A stretch of DNA of 64,000 nucleotides from Isoetes taiwanensis (Eukaryota > Streptophyta > Lycopodiopsida > Isoetales > Isoetaceae), in NCBI GenBank assembly GCA_021234155.1, contig JAJEKV010000005.1:64001-128000 (forward strand). Reading direction: 5' to 3'. Below, in pieces: positions 1 through 11,899 of this stretch (the first letter of the stretch is position 1; every line of letters starts with the position of its first letter). The translations under genes and the position numbers were made by a program. The notes beneath the pieces are model-generated. The model was given only the letters and a program-made list of their open reading frames with translations. It was not told where the DNA came from and ran no database searches.

Positions 1-669
1 CCCTTCCCCTTTTCCCCTTTCCTTTTCCCCTTCCTTTTCTTTTCTTTTTCTTTTTTTCTCCTTTCCCTTTTTTCCCATGCCCTTTTCCATTCCTTTTTTC
101 CCTTTTCCTTTTTGCCATGTTCTTTTTTCCTTCCTTTCTTCCCTTTCCTCACTCTTTCCTGTGCCCTTTTTCCCTTCTTCTTTTCTATTTCCATCTCTTT
201 TTTCCTCTTGCCCTTTTTCCCTTTGTTTTTCCCATTTTTGCCTCCCTTTTTGTTTTTCCTTTCCCTTTCTATTTTCCCATAGCCTTTTTCCTTTCTTACC
301 ACCATTTTCCTCTTCCATCTTATCCCTTCTCTTTTCTCCCTTTCCTCATCCTTTTCCTTTTTCCCGTTGCACTTTCTCCCTTCCCGCTTTCTCCTTCCCT
401 TTTTCCATGCCATTTTCCCTTTCCTCACTCTTTTCCTCTTCCTCTTTTTCCTTCCCTTTTCCCTCTTTCCATTTTTCTCGTGCCTTTTTACCCTTAATTT
501 TTTCCCTTTCATCCTCCCTTTCCCTTTCCCCTTAAAAGGTCAAGGCAATGACCAATTATAGTGGTGGGGAGTCGTGCGATAAATCTTGCCCTTCGGATAC
601 AATTTGATGATCTTAGCCATCCAAATTAGAGCATGATCTATTGACTTATGTTATAACATTATAATATAA
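1..669 (-). mobile_element. Partial purine-tract Helitron-like element, copy 1
   Basis: The plus strand is almost pure C and T to about 530, so the element reads as a purine tract on the minus strand. Non-repetitive sequence at 531-669 ends in ATTATAATGTTATA-type sequence (minus strand), which resembles the 5' ends of the other copies. The 3' part lies outside the window. Copy 2 appears to have inserted right at its 5' edge. The poly-Phe/Ser/Pro open frames here are composition artefacts. Confidence 0.55.
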
Positions 670-2560
670 CTAGTAATGGTGCCCAGCGTTGCTGGGCATA
701 AATTAGGAATCTGTGCGGACAAAAACCTATTCATTCTACCATTTTTTCGTTCTCCCTTTTTTTCTTTTTTTTAATCCCCTTGTCCCTCCCTTTACCTTCC
801 CTTTTCCCTTCCCCTTTTTCCCTTTCTCTCTTTTTTTTTTCCGATGGGCTTTTTTCCTTTCTTTTTTTATCTTTCCCGCCTCTTTCTATTTTTCCCTTTG
901 TTTTTCCCTTCCTTTTTCCTTTTCCTATTTTTTTTCTTTCCGTTTCCCATGCATTTTTTTTTTGTTCTCTTTTTGCTCACCTTTTTATGTGCCCTTTTCT
1001 TCATTTCCCACCCACCTCCCTCTTGATCCGTGCCCATTTTCCATCTCTTTCCCATTTCCCTCCCATTTTCCCTCGCGGCCTTTTTCAACTTTACTGCTTT
1101 CCCTTGTCCTTTTCTAACTTTACATTCCTTTTCATTTTTCCCCACCCTTTTTTCTTTTTCCCGTGCCCTTTTTCTTTTTCCTTTCCCTTCCGCTTCCTTT
1201 TCATTTTTTTTTCCTTTCCCTTGCCCTTTTTGTCTCTTTCCCTTGCTCCCTTTCCCTTTCCCTTCCCCTTTTCATATGCCTCTTTCTATTCCTTTTCTCA
1301 ACTTTTTTTTTTTGTGTGCCTCTTTCCTTCTTTCCCCATCCTCCTCCCCTTTTTGCCTTTCTAATTTCTCCTTTCCTATTTTTCTTGTTACTTTTCCCTT
1401 TCCCATGCTCTTTTTTTTACTCACACCCTTTCTTCCTCCCTTTTTGTCCCATGTCCTTTTTCCCCTTCCTATTTTTTCTATTCCTTGTTCCTTACTCTTT
1501 TGCCTCTTCTACTTTTTTTCCACCACCCTTTTCCTCCTTTTTCCATCTTTTTTCCTCTCCCTTTTTCTAGATGCTCTTTTGCTTTCCTTTTCCTCTTTTC
1601 TTCACCCTTTCTTCTCTTCCTGCTTTTTTCCATCCTTTTTCTTTTTCCCTTTTTTTCCTCGTTTCCTTTCCCAGATTCTCTTTTTGCCCTTTCCGCCTTC
1701 TCTATTTCTTTTCCTTTCCATTTCACTTTTCCCATGCGCTTTGTTTGTCCTCTTCTTCCCACTTTTTCTTATTTTCCCATTTTTTTTTTTCTCCTTTTCC
1801 CACCTTACTTTTCTTACCCTTTTCAGGTTGCCTTTTACCTCTCTTTTTCTGTTCCCTTTTCTATTTCCTTTTTCCTTTTTTCCCATCTTTCCTTTTTCAT
1901 CCTTTCTAATTCCTTTTTCGTCCTTCCTAGTCTTTATTTTTTTTCATTTACTTCTTTTCACTTCATTTCTTTTTCACTTTTACCCTTTTTACCTTTTTCC
2001 TTCTTTCCTTTTTTTTCCCTTTTCCCTCTTTCCTTTTCTTTTTTCTTTTTCATTTTTTTCTTGTTTTTGTTTCCTTTATTTTTATTTCCCTCTTCCTTTT
2101 TTCCCTTCCCCTTTTCCTTTTTCCTTTTCCCATTTCCCTTTTTTACTATCGGATTGAGTGAATTTTGGCCATCGGTCATTTTATCTTCCTTTTCCTTTTT
2201 CTCCTTCTCTTTTCTTTTCCCTTCCCTCACCCTTTTTGTTCCTTTTCCTTCTTCCCCTTTTTGTTTTCTATTTTTCCTTTTCCATTTTTTTCATATTCTT
2301 ATTTTCCTTTTCCCTTTTCCCTTTTCCTTTTTTCCATTTGTCCTTTCTCTCACTTTTCCTTTTCCTTCCTCTCCTTTTCTTCCCTTTCCTTTTTCCCTTT
2401 TCCCCTTTCATCGTTCTACATTTTCGGATTGAGTTAATCATATTGGACCATGGTCAAGATGAAACTTTAGTTGAAGACACATCTCCACCATTGGTCAATC
2501 AAATCCTTGGACCGTCAGGATCTAGGGCCCCATTGAAGACACACGCTTATAACATTATAA
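670..2560 (-). mobile_element. Purine-tract Helitron-like element, copy 2
   Basis: On the minus strand the element ends with a GC-rich hairpin (680-698) followed by CTAG at 670-673, next to an A, as expected for a Helitron 3' end. The body at 713-2420 is homopyrimidine on the plus strand. It carries the reverse complement of landmarks seen in the plus-strand copies, such as CTTTTCATATGCC near 1268, GATCCGTGCCC near 1025 and CATGCATTTTTT near 949. The 5' flank (2430-2530, minus) matches the 5' flank of copies 3 and 6, including TTTGATTGACCAATGGTGGA. The exact 5' terminus is blurred because copy 3 is inserted there. No protein-coding capacity is credible. Confidence 0.65.
680..698 (-). other. 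3' terminal hairpin of Helitron-like copy 2
   Basis: Eight-base arms TGCCCAGC and GCTGGGCA enclose a three-base loop. CTAG lies 6-9 bases outside on the element's 3' side. The same hairpin with nine-base arms occurs at 11870-11890. Confidence 0.7.
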
Positions 2561-4733
2561 TCTTATATTATTATAATGTTAGGTAATGGACCGCGACCCT
2601 AAATTGGACGGTCGAGGATTTGATTGACTAATGGTGGAGATGATGTGTGCGTGTCTTCAACTAAAATTTCATCTTGACTATGGCTTCCAATATGAAAGGG
2701 AAAAGGAAAAGGAAAAGGAAAAGGAAAGGAAAAGGAAAAGGGAAAAGGGAAAAGGAAGGGGAAGGAAGGGAAAAGGAAAAAAAAACGATGAAAGAGAAAA
2801 GGAAAAGGGAAATGTAAAAGGGAAGGGAAAAGGAAAACGAAAGGGAAAGGGAAAACTATGAAAGGGAAAAGGGAAAAGGAAAAGGGGAAGGGAAAAGGAA
2901 AAAAGATGAAAGGGAAAACGGAAAAGGAAAAAGAAAAAAGGAAAAGGGAAAAGGGAAAATGGAAAAGGGAAAAGGAAAAAGGAAAAATGGAAAAGGAAAA
3001 AAAGGGACGGAAAAGGGAAAAAAGGAAAAAGATGAAAGGAAAAGGGAAAAGGGAAAAGGAAAAGGGAAAAAGGAAAAGGAAAAAAAAATGATGAAAGAAA
3101 CGAAAAAAAGGGAAAAGGGAAAAGGGAAAAGGAAAAGGGGGAAAGGAAAAGGAAAACGATGAAAGGGAAAAGGGAAAAGGAAAAAGGGAAAAAAGGAAAA
3201 TGATGAAAGGGAAAAGGGAAAAGGGAAAAGGAAAAAGGGAAAAGAAAAAGAAAAAAGGTAAAAGGAAAAAGGAAAAAGAGGGAAAAGGAAAAGGAAAAGG
3301 AAAAACGATGAAAGGGAAAAGGGAAAAGGGAAAAGGGAAAAGGAAGAGGAGAAGGGAAAAGGAAAAACGATGAAAGGGAAAAGGGAAAAGGGAAAAGGGA
3401 AAAGGGAAAAGGGAAAAGGGAAAAAGGAAAAGGAATAAAGGAAAGGTAAGAGGAAAAAGGAAAGAGAAGGAGAAAAGGAAAATGGAAAGATAAAAGAAAA
3501 TAGAAAAAGGAATAGAATAGGCGAGGGGGAAAGGGAACGGAAAAAGAGCACCGCGAGAAGGGTAAGAAGTAAAGGTGAGAAAAGGAGAAAAAGGTAAGGG
3601 AAAATAAGAAAAGGTTGCAAAGTCTATGGGAAAAAGAAAAGTAAAAAGGAAAAGAGATGGGGAAAAGGGAAAAAGAGAACTTGGGAAAAGGGAACGAGAA
3701 AAAAGAAAAAATGAAAGTATGGAAAAAAAAGGGAAAAGAGAAAGGGTGAAGAAAGAGAAAAAGGAAAGCAAAAAGAGCATCGAGAAAAAGGAAGAGGGAA
3801 AGGATGGAAAAAATGAGGAAAAGGTGGGGGGAATTAGAATAGACAAAGGGTAGGGAGCAAGGAATAGGAAAAGAGGAAGGAGAAAAGGGCACTAGAAAAA
3901 AAAGGGAAGAGGGAAAGGGTGAGGAAATAGAAGAAAGAAAGGGAAAAGAGTATGGAAAGGGAAAAAGAAAAAAGAAACAAGAAAGGAGAAAGTGGAAAGG
4001 GGAAAAGGGGAAGAAGATGGGGAAAGAAGGAAAAAAGGGTACATAAAAAAAAGGTTGAGAAAAGGGAATGGAAAGAGGCATATGAAAAGCGAAAGGGAAC
4101 GGAAAGGGAAATGTAAAGGAAGGGGAAAGAGAAAGGAAAGGGAAAAAGGGAACATCGCAAAGCAAAAGGGTGGGGAAAGTATGAAAAGGGAATGGAAAGT
4201 TGAAAGGAAAAGGGAAGTTAAAAAGGAGAAGGGAAAGCAAAAAAGAGCATGAGGAAAAGAGGAGAGAGAAATGGAAAAGAGATGGGGAAAAGGGCACGTG
4301 ATCAAGAGGAAGAGGGTGGGGAAAGGAAGAAAAGGGCACATGAAAAGGTAAGCAAAAGAGAACAAAAAAATGCATGAGAAACGGAAAGAGAAAAGGAAAA
4401 GGAAAAGGAAGAGGAAGGGGAAAAGGAAAGGGAAAGAGAATAGTGGAAAATGGGAAGAGCTGGGAAAGATAAAAAGGAAGGGAAAAAGCTGATAAGAAAA
4501 AAAAAGAGAAAAAAGGGAAAGGGGGAAAGGGAAGGCAAAGGGAGGGAGAACGGGGTTAGAAAAAAAAAAAGGGAGAATAAAAAAGAAAGAAATTAAAGGT
4601 TCCTTACAATACAAATGCTGTGACACCAACATTACCGGCCCAACAAACCTTATTATTTCTAGGTCTCCAACATTGCCAGTTTAACCAGGGAAATTTCAGC
4701 ACTATTTCAAAGAACGCTGGCACCTTTAACTAG
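2561..4733 (+). mobile_element. Purine-tract Helitron-like element, copy 3
   Basis: The element starts with TCTTATATT after an A (2560) and ends in CTAG (4730-4733) followed by T, which fits A^T insertion. A 5' flank of about 130 bp (2561-2690) is shared with copy 6. The body (2691-4590) is homopurine, first as near-regular GGGAAAA runs to about 3420 and then as ordered landmarks (AGAATAGGCGAGG near 3517, TTAGAATAGACAAAGGG near 3834, GGCATATGAAAAG near 4077). The 3' flank (4597-4733) has ACACCAACATTACC and TTATTATTTCTAGGTCTCC. The terminal hairpin is weak here because GC pairs have been lost. No ORF is meaningful. Confidence 0.7.
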
Positions 4734-4849
4734 TATAATATAATTGCCCAAAGGAATAAGTTGAGAACCTATGGTGAACTGAAAAACTTGTTCAGGTCAA
4801 ACTCCCTTATCATAAAACTGATGGAGATGATGATGTAATCATAGCACAT
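4734..4849. other. Short spacer between two purine elements
   Basis: This AT-rich stretch has no gene. Its first bases (TATAATATA) probably continue the 5' edge of copy 2 interrupted by copy 3. Confidence 0.4.
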
Positions 4850-7800
4850 GTTGGAACTTATAATGTTGATTTATAAATACAATATGAAAGCTAAAATGGA
4901 AAAGGAATTGGATAAAAGGAAAAGGAAAATAGAAAAGGGAAAAGGAAAAGGGAAAAGGAAAAGGGGAAGGGAAGGAAAAGGAAAAACGATGAAAGAGAAA
5001 ATCAAAGGGAAATTTAATAGGGGAAGGGAAAAGGAAAAGAAGATAGGGAAGAGATTAAAAGGGAAAAATCAATGAAAGGGAAAAAGGAAAAATGAAAAGG
5101 GACAATCTAAAAGTTGTTTGGAAAAAAAGTTTAGAAAATGGAAAAAAAACGGAAAAGGATGTTTGAGAAGGGAAAATGGAAGTTGTTTTCGGAAAAGGAA
5201 AAGTCTATGAACCAAAGGGGAAAAAAAAGGAAAATGCCATGTTTGAGAAGAAATAGAAGTTGGAAAAAGTTTAGAAAAGGGAAAAAAAAAAACATTATCT
5301 AAAAAGGGATGAAAAAGGGAAAATATAATGAAAATAGAAAAGGAAAAAAGGAAAAGGGAATCAAAAGGGGAAAGGAAAAGGCTATAAAAACGAATTGAAA
5401 ATTAAAAGGGAAAAGAAAAGGAAAAGGAAAACTCTATTGAAAGGGAAAAACAAAAAAGGGAAAAGGGAAAAAAGGGGAAGGGAAAACATATGAAAAACAT
5501 GATTAGCAAAAGGGAAAAGGAAGAAGAGGGGAAGGGAAAAGGAAAAAATATGAATTTGAAAAAAAAAGGGAAAAAGGGAAAAGGAAGAGGAAAGGAAAAG
5601 GAAAAAACAAAAAAGGGAAAAGGAAAAGGGAAAAGGGAAAAAGGGAAAAATGAAAAGGAAGTAAAGGAAAGGTAAAAACAAAAAAAGGAAAGAGAAGGAG
5701 AAAAGGAAAATGGAAAGATAAAAAAGAAAATAGAAAAAGGAATAGAATAGGCAAAAGGGGAAAAAGGAACAACCTCGAATTATAAAAGAGCACCGCCAGA
5801 AGGGTAAGACTACATCCAAAAGGTGAGAAAAGGAGAAAAAGGTAAGGGAAAATAAGAAAAAGGTTGCAAAGTCTAAGGGAAAAGAAAAGAAAAAAGGAAA
5901 AGAGAGGGGAAAGGGAAAAAAAGAGAAATTGGGAAAAGGGAACGAGAAAAGAGAAAAAAATGATTTGAATGGAAAAAAAGGGAAAAGAGAAAGGATGAAG
6001 AAACGAAATAGAAAAGAAAAAGGAAAGGAAAAAAGAGCACTTAGAAAAGGAAGAGAAAAGGATGGAAAAATGAGGAAAAAGTGGGGGGGAATTAGAATAG
6101 ACAAAGGGTAGGGAGCAAGGAATAGGAAAAGAGGAAGATGAAAAGGGCAATCCAGAAAAAAACAAAAAAATTGCCCAAAAGGGTGAGGAAATAGAAAAAA
6201 GAAAGGGAAAAAGAGTAAAGGAAAGGGAAAAGAAAAAGAAAAAGGGAAAGGAGAAAGTGGAAAGGGGGAAAAGGGGGAAGAAGATGGGGAAAAAGGAAAA
6301 AGGAAAACATAAAAAGGTTGAGAAAAGGGAATGGAAAAAGGAAAATGAAAAGTGGAAAAGGAAAAGGAAAAAAGGAAAAGGAAAAGGGAAGGGGAAAAGG
6401 AGAAAGGAAAGGGAAAAAGAAAACATGAAAAGGAAAAGGGTGGGGAAAAGTGAAAAGGGAAAAGGGAAATGGAAAAGTTGAAAGGAAAAGGAAAGGGAAA
6501 GAAAAGGAAAAGGGAAAAGGAAAAAGAGTATGAGGAAAAAGAAAGAGAGAAAGGGAAAAGAGATGGGAAAAGGGAAACGGAAAAGAGGAAAAGGGTGGGG
6601 AAAAGGAAAAAAGGGACACAGGAAAAGGAAAGCAAAAAAGGGAAAAAAAAAATGAAATGAGAAAGGGAAAAGAGAAAAGGAAAAGGAAAAGGAAAAGGAA
6701 AAGGGGAAAAGGAAAAAGGAAAAGAGGGAAGGAAAAGGGAAAGAGCGGGAAAGGAAAAAAAGGGAAGGGAAAAGGAATAAGAAAAGAGAAGGAAAAAAAG
6801 GAAAGGGGAAAAGGAAAAGGGAAAGGGAAAAGGGAAGGTTCGGAAAAGGAAAAAAAAGGAAAAGGAAAAAGAAAGGAAATTAAAGGAAAAAGGAAAGAGA
6901 AGGAGAAAACCAAAATGGAAAGATAAAAAAAAAATAGAAAAAGGAATAGAATCCAACAGGGGAAAGGGAACGGAAAAGAGCAATCACGAAGAAGGGTAAC
7001 CTTTAAAAGGTGAGAAAAGGAGAAAAAGGTAAGGGAACCCTAAAGAAAGGGTCGAGGATTGGAAAAGACCAATGGGAAAAAGAAAAGTAAAAAGAAAAAG
7101 AGAGGGGAAATGGGGAAAAAAGAGGAACTTGGGAAAAGGAAAAGGAAAAGGAAAAAAGGAAAAGGAAAAAAAAAGGGAAAAGGAAAAGGGTGAAGAAAGA
7201 GAAAAAGGAAAGCAAAAAGAAGGACCTTTGTCGAGAAAACAAAGGGAAAGGATGGAAAAATGAGGAAAAAGGTGGGGGAATTAGAATAGACAAAGGGCAG
7301 GGAGCAAGGAATAGGAAAAGAGGAAGGAGAAAAGGGTAAAAAAAGGGAAGAGGGAAAGGGTGAGGAAATAGAAGAAAGAAAGGAAAAAGAGTATGGGAAA
7401 GGGAAAAAAAAAAAGAAACAAGAAAGGAGAAATTTGGAAAGGGGAAAAGGGGGGAAGAAGATAAGAAGGAAAAACAACATAAAAAGGTTGAGAAAAGGGA
7501 ATGGAAAAGGCATATGAAAGCTTTCCATGTGGAATGGAAAGGAAAATGTAAAGGATGAAAAAGAGAAAGGAAAGGAAAAAGGGAACATCAAAAAAGCAAA
7601 AGGGTGGGAAAGTATGAAAAAAGGCATTAATATAAAGTTGGAAAGGAATTGGGAATAGGGCAAAAAGGAGAAGGGAATGAAAGAGCCCATCATGAGGAAA
7701 AGAGGCAGAGAGAAAATGGGAAAAGAGATAGAAAACTTTCCACTTGTGATCAAGAGGAAGAGGGTGGGAATCCTAAAAAGGGCACATGAAAAGGGTAAGC

Positions 7801-8046
7801 AAAAGAGAACGTTCAAAAAAATGTTGAAAACTTGGAAATGATGAAAAGGAAAAGGAAAAGGAATAGGAAGAGAAAAATGATCTTTGAGAGAAAGAAAAAT
7901 GGGAAGAGTCGGGGAAAGATAAAAAGGAAGGAAAATTCTATTAGAAAAAGAGAAAAAAAAAAAAGGAAAAGGGTCTTGGGAAGCCCCAAAGGTTTTCAAA
8001 GATCTTTTGGTGTGAATAAAAAAAAAGTCAAACAAAAAGATTCAAT
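4850..8046 (+). mobile_element. Degenerate, probably double purine-tract element, copy 4
   Basis: This homopurine-rich stretch starts near TTATAATGTTGATTTATAAA. It contains two sets of landmarks: TAGAATAGACAAAGGG-type at about 6094 and 7273, and GGAATAGAAT at about 5741 and 6943. It is therefore likely two overlapping or recombined units rather than one. The segment at 5100-5300 mixes purine runs with AT-rich words (GAAGTTGTTT, GTCTATGAAC, AACATTATCT) that also occur together at 8798-8876. The 3' flank and terminal hairpin are missing. The Lys/Gly/Glu open frames are artefacts. Confidence 0.55.
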
Positions 8047-9660
8047 TTAAATGGTTTTATGCAAATACAAATCCCATGATTCAAAATCACAAAGCTCCTT
8101 GAAATTAAGAACCTAGGAAGCTTAAAATATATTCTCAATCATGTCCTACAATGCATAGTGTCAACAAATCACTTAGCTCATCACTTGAAATTAAGAACAC
8201 CAAAGCATAAAATTTATGAGAAATCATGTCCAACAAAACTTGAAATTAAGAACTCTCAAAGTTTAATTTTATTTCTCAATTTATGTCCTATAGTGCACAT
8301 AGTCAACAGGAATGAAGTTCCCATTCATGTTCATTGTCTTCATGATTTTATCTTCATATGTTTGAAAGTAAGATAATGGCAATCACAAAAATACATTAAC
8401 TTATGAGGGTACTGAAAACTTATGAGGGTAATTATTTTTGTGTAGAGAATGCAATTTTCTTGCAGATCTCATTTCAAATGGATCGGGTCTTGTTTCCAAA
8501 ACATTTGATAATCTATTTGTTTCAAGATTTATTTATTTAAATCTTTGTTAGTCAAGATAAATTAGAAATTAAAATCGAGACAAACATCAAAATTGAAATG
8601 GCAAATTTTGAAGATGTTCTTGCATTGATATTTTATAAACATCTATCTTTGTTTTTTCAAAATGATTCAAAATGGACATGTAAACAAAAAAAATATCATG
8701 CCATGTTTGAGCCCTCTTTGTTCCAAACCCGGGCTTGCTATATCTTAAAAAGTGTTTAGAAACGAATTGAACCAAAAACAAAAAACAGCCGTTATGATAT
8801 GTTTGAGAAGGAAGGAGGGAGAAGTTGTTTGATAGAAAAGTTTAGGAAAGTCTATGAACAAAAAACATTATCTATATGCACATATTAGTTGCCAAACTTG
8901 AAAATATTAGTGGCATAGCTTGGCCTCAGAATAATGACATTTTCAACGATCGTGATTGCATAAGCATCTAGCAATGTATTTATAAACAACAAAAATTATA
9001 AAAATTAAATTACCTATCAATGTTGAGAATAAAGTATCCATCAATTTCATATTTGGTCGCTCTTCAATTTATTTAAGTTCATACCATTGCAAATGATACA
9101 ATAACTAGAAGCCGTGATTTTTCATAACATAATTTGCAAGAGAAATCAGAAACATAAAGAGAAACAACATGGTATCCACATAGTAAAAATGAAATGGATA
9201 GTAACGTTAAAATACTTGCATTTGAACTTTATTATATTAAATAGAAGTTGTGAACAGATAAAGCATATGCACATTTGAACCATTTTAAAAAAACAATTTG
9301 CACCTTATTTGAGAAGACATAAATAAAAGTTGTTTGCTTATAATTATGGCTATAGTTATGGCATTATCTATATGAGATTCAAAGGCGCGGAAAATATCAT
9401 GATGGAAATAATCACAACCTTTTCAACAACCATTTTGAGTAAAGCCTTTGGTTTAAGGCTATAAACAACTCATGAATTTTGGCTTGCATGAATCAAATTT
9501 TTCCAATGGCACACCAAATCCAAATCCAATATGTTTGGGGATTCTATTTAAGTTCTTCCATAAACTAAAGATAGAATCCCAAGATTCTTTTACAATTAAG
9601 ATGCAAATCCTACCCAAAAGCTAGTAGAAAAATGCGATTACCTTAGGAACATACATAAAT
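8047..9660. other. AT-rich intergenic stretch without a gene
   Basis: No convincing ORF or RNA gene is visible. Short ORFs here are AT-rich and lack recognisable domains. Apart from the tandem repeat at 8098-8320 and the words shared with 5100-5300, I see nothing that can be classified. Confidence 0.5.
8098..8320 (+). repeat. Three diverged tandem units of about 70 bp
   Basis: CTTGAAATTAAGAAC starts three successive units (about 8098, 8186 and 8239). Each is followed by AT-rich sequence. CTCAAT, ATGTCC and GTCAACA words recur in the first and third units. Spacing is uneven, so the array is old or has internal deletions. Confidence 0.6.
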
Positions 9661-11899
9661 TTTTAGAGATGGTGTTTGAGCGTGTTCAACTAAAATTTCA
9701 TCTTGACTAAATGGCTTCAATATGAAAGGGAAAAAAAAGGAAAAGGAAAAGGAAAAGGAAAAGGGAAAAGGGAAAGGGAAGGGAAGGGAAAAGGAAAAAT
9801 GAAAGGGAAAAGGGAAAAAGGGAAAAGGGAAAAGGGAAGGGAAAAGGAAAACGATGAAAGGAAAAAAGGAAAACTATGAAAGGGAAAAGGGAAAAGGAAA
9901 AGGGGAAGGAAAAGGAAAAAAAAAAGGAAAAAAACGGAAAAGGAAAAGGGAAAATGGAAAAGGAAAAGGGAAAAGGGAAAATGGAAAAGGAAAAGGGGGA
10001 AAAGGAAAAAACAATGAAAGGAAAAGGAAAAGGGAAACGGAAAAGGGAAGGGAAAAGGAAAATGATGAAAGGGAAAAGGAAAAGGGAAAAGGAAAAGGGA
10101 AAAGGAAAAGGAAAAGGAAAAGGGAAAAGGGAAAAAAAAAAGATGAAAGGGAAAAGGAAAAACGGAAAAGGGAAAAATGGAAAACGGAAAAGGGAAAAGG
10201 GGAAAATGGAAAAGGAAAAGGGGACGGAAAAGGAAAAACGATGAAAGGGAAAAAGGAAAAGGGAAACGGAAAAGGGAAGGGAAAAGGAAAATGATGATGA
10301 AAGGAAAAGGGAAAAGGGAAAAGGGGAAAAGGAAAAGGAAAAACGAAAAGGAAAAGGAAAAGGGAAAAGGGAAAAGGGAAAAGGGAAAAAGGAAAAGGAA
10401 AAAAACGAAAGGGAAAAGGGAAAAGGGAAAAGGGAAGAGGAAGAGGGGAAGGGAAAAGGAAAAACGATGAAAGGGAAAAGGAAGAGGGGAAGGGAAAAGG
10501 AAAAACGATGAAAGGGAAAAGGGAAAAGGGAAAAGGAAGAGGAGAAGAGAAAAGGAAAAACGATGAAAGGAAAAAGGAAAAAGGAAAAAGGAAAAGGGAA
10601 AAGGGAAAAATGAAAAGGAATAAAGGAAAGGTAAGAGGAAAAAGGAAAGAGAAGGAGAAAAGGAAAATGGAAAGATAAAAGAAAATAGAAAAAGGAATAG
10701 AATAGGCGAGGGGGAAAGGGAACGGAAAAAGAGCACCGCGAGAAGGGTAAGAAGTAAAGGTGAGAAAAGGAGAAAAAGGTAAGGGAAAATAAGAAAAGGT
10801 TGCAAAGTCTATGGGAAAAAGAAAAGTAAAAAGGAAAAGAGAGGGGGAAAAGGGAAAAAGAGAACTTGGGAAAAGGAACGAGAAAAGAGAAAAAATGAAA
10901 GGGCGGAAAAAAAGGGAAAAGAGAAAGGGTGAAGAAAGAGAAAAAGGAAAGCAAAAAGAGCATCGAGAAAAGGAAGAGGGAAAGGATGGAAAATGAGGAA
11001 AAAGGTGGGGGGAATTAGAATAGACAAAGGGTAGGAGCAAGGAATAGGAAAAGAGGAAGGAGAAAAGGGCACTAGATAAAAAAGGGAAGAGGGAAAGGGT
11101 GAGGAAATAGAAGAAAGAAAGGGAAAAGAGTATGGGAAAGGGAAAAGAAAAAAGAAACAAGAAAGGAGAAAGTGGAAAGGGGAAAAGGGGGAAGAAGATG
11201 GGGAAAGAAGGAAAAAGGGTACATAAAAAAGGTTGAGAAAAGGGAATGGAAAGAGGCATATGAAAAGTTTAAAGGGAACGGAAAGGGAAAATGTAAAGGA
11301 AGGGAAAGAGAAAGGAAAGGGAAAAGGGAACATCGCAAAGCAAAAAGGGTGGGGAAAGTATGAAAAGGAATGGAAAGTTGAAAGGAAAAGGGAAGCTGAA
11401 AAAAGGAGAAGGGAAAGCAAAAAGAGCATGAGGAAAAGAGGAGAGAGAAATGGGAAAAGAGATGGGGAAAAGGGCACGGATCAAGAGGAAGAGGGTGGGA
11501 AAAGGAAGAAAAGGGCACATGAAAAGGTAAGCAAAAGAGAACGTAAAAAAAAAATGCATGAGAAAACGGGAAAGAGAAAAGGAAAAGGAAAAGGAAGAGG
11601 AAGGGAAAAAGGAAAGGGAAAGAGAATAGTGGAAAATGGGAAGAGCGGGGAAAGATAAAAAGGAAGGGAAAAGTCTGATAAGAAAAGAGAAAGAAAAAAG
11701 GGAAAGGGGAAAGGGAAGGCAAAGGAGGGAGAACGGGTTAGAAAAAAAAAAGGAGAATAAAAAAAGAAAGAAATTAAAGGTTCCTACAATACAAATGCCA
11801 GGACACCAACATTACCAGTTCCAACAAACCTTATTATTTCTAGGTCTCCAACATTGCCAGTTCCAACCTGTGCCCAGCAACGCTGGGCACCTTAACTAG
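9661..11899 (+). mobile_element. Purine-tract Helitron-like element, copy 5
   Basis: The 3' end is the best preserved in the window: flank with ACACCAACATTACCAG, a nine-base-arm hairpin (11870-11890), then CTTAA, CTAG (11896-11899) and T. The body (9721-11770) is homopurine with the landmarks of copy 3 in the same order (about 10696, 11014 and 11254). The 5' side keeps CAACTAAAATTTCATCTTGAC, but the outermost 100 bp seen in copies 3 and 6 is replaced by unrelated AT-rich sequence. The copy is thus 5'-truncated or recombined. Confidence 0.65.
11870..11890 (+). other. 3' terminal hairpin of Helitron-like copy 5
   Basis: Perfect arms GTGCCCAGC and GCTGGGCAC flank an AAC loop. The element ends nine bases later in CTAG. 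This arrangement is the accepted signature of a Helitron 3' terminus. Confidence 0.75.

Noticed and set aside
2700-3420. CRISPR-like regular repeats
   Set aside because: GGGAAAA runs lack unique spacers of constant length and belong to the homopurine body.
77-7263. Many long open frames rich in Phe/Ser/Pro/Leu or Lys/Gly/Glu
   Set aside because: They arise because homopurine or homopyrimidine DNA has few stop codons. They occur in overlapping frames on the same tract and have no domains.
9707-11722. Open frames up to about 460 residues in copy 5
   Set aside because: Same composition artefact; frames are not conserved between element copies.
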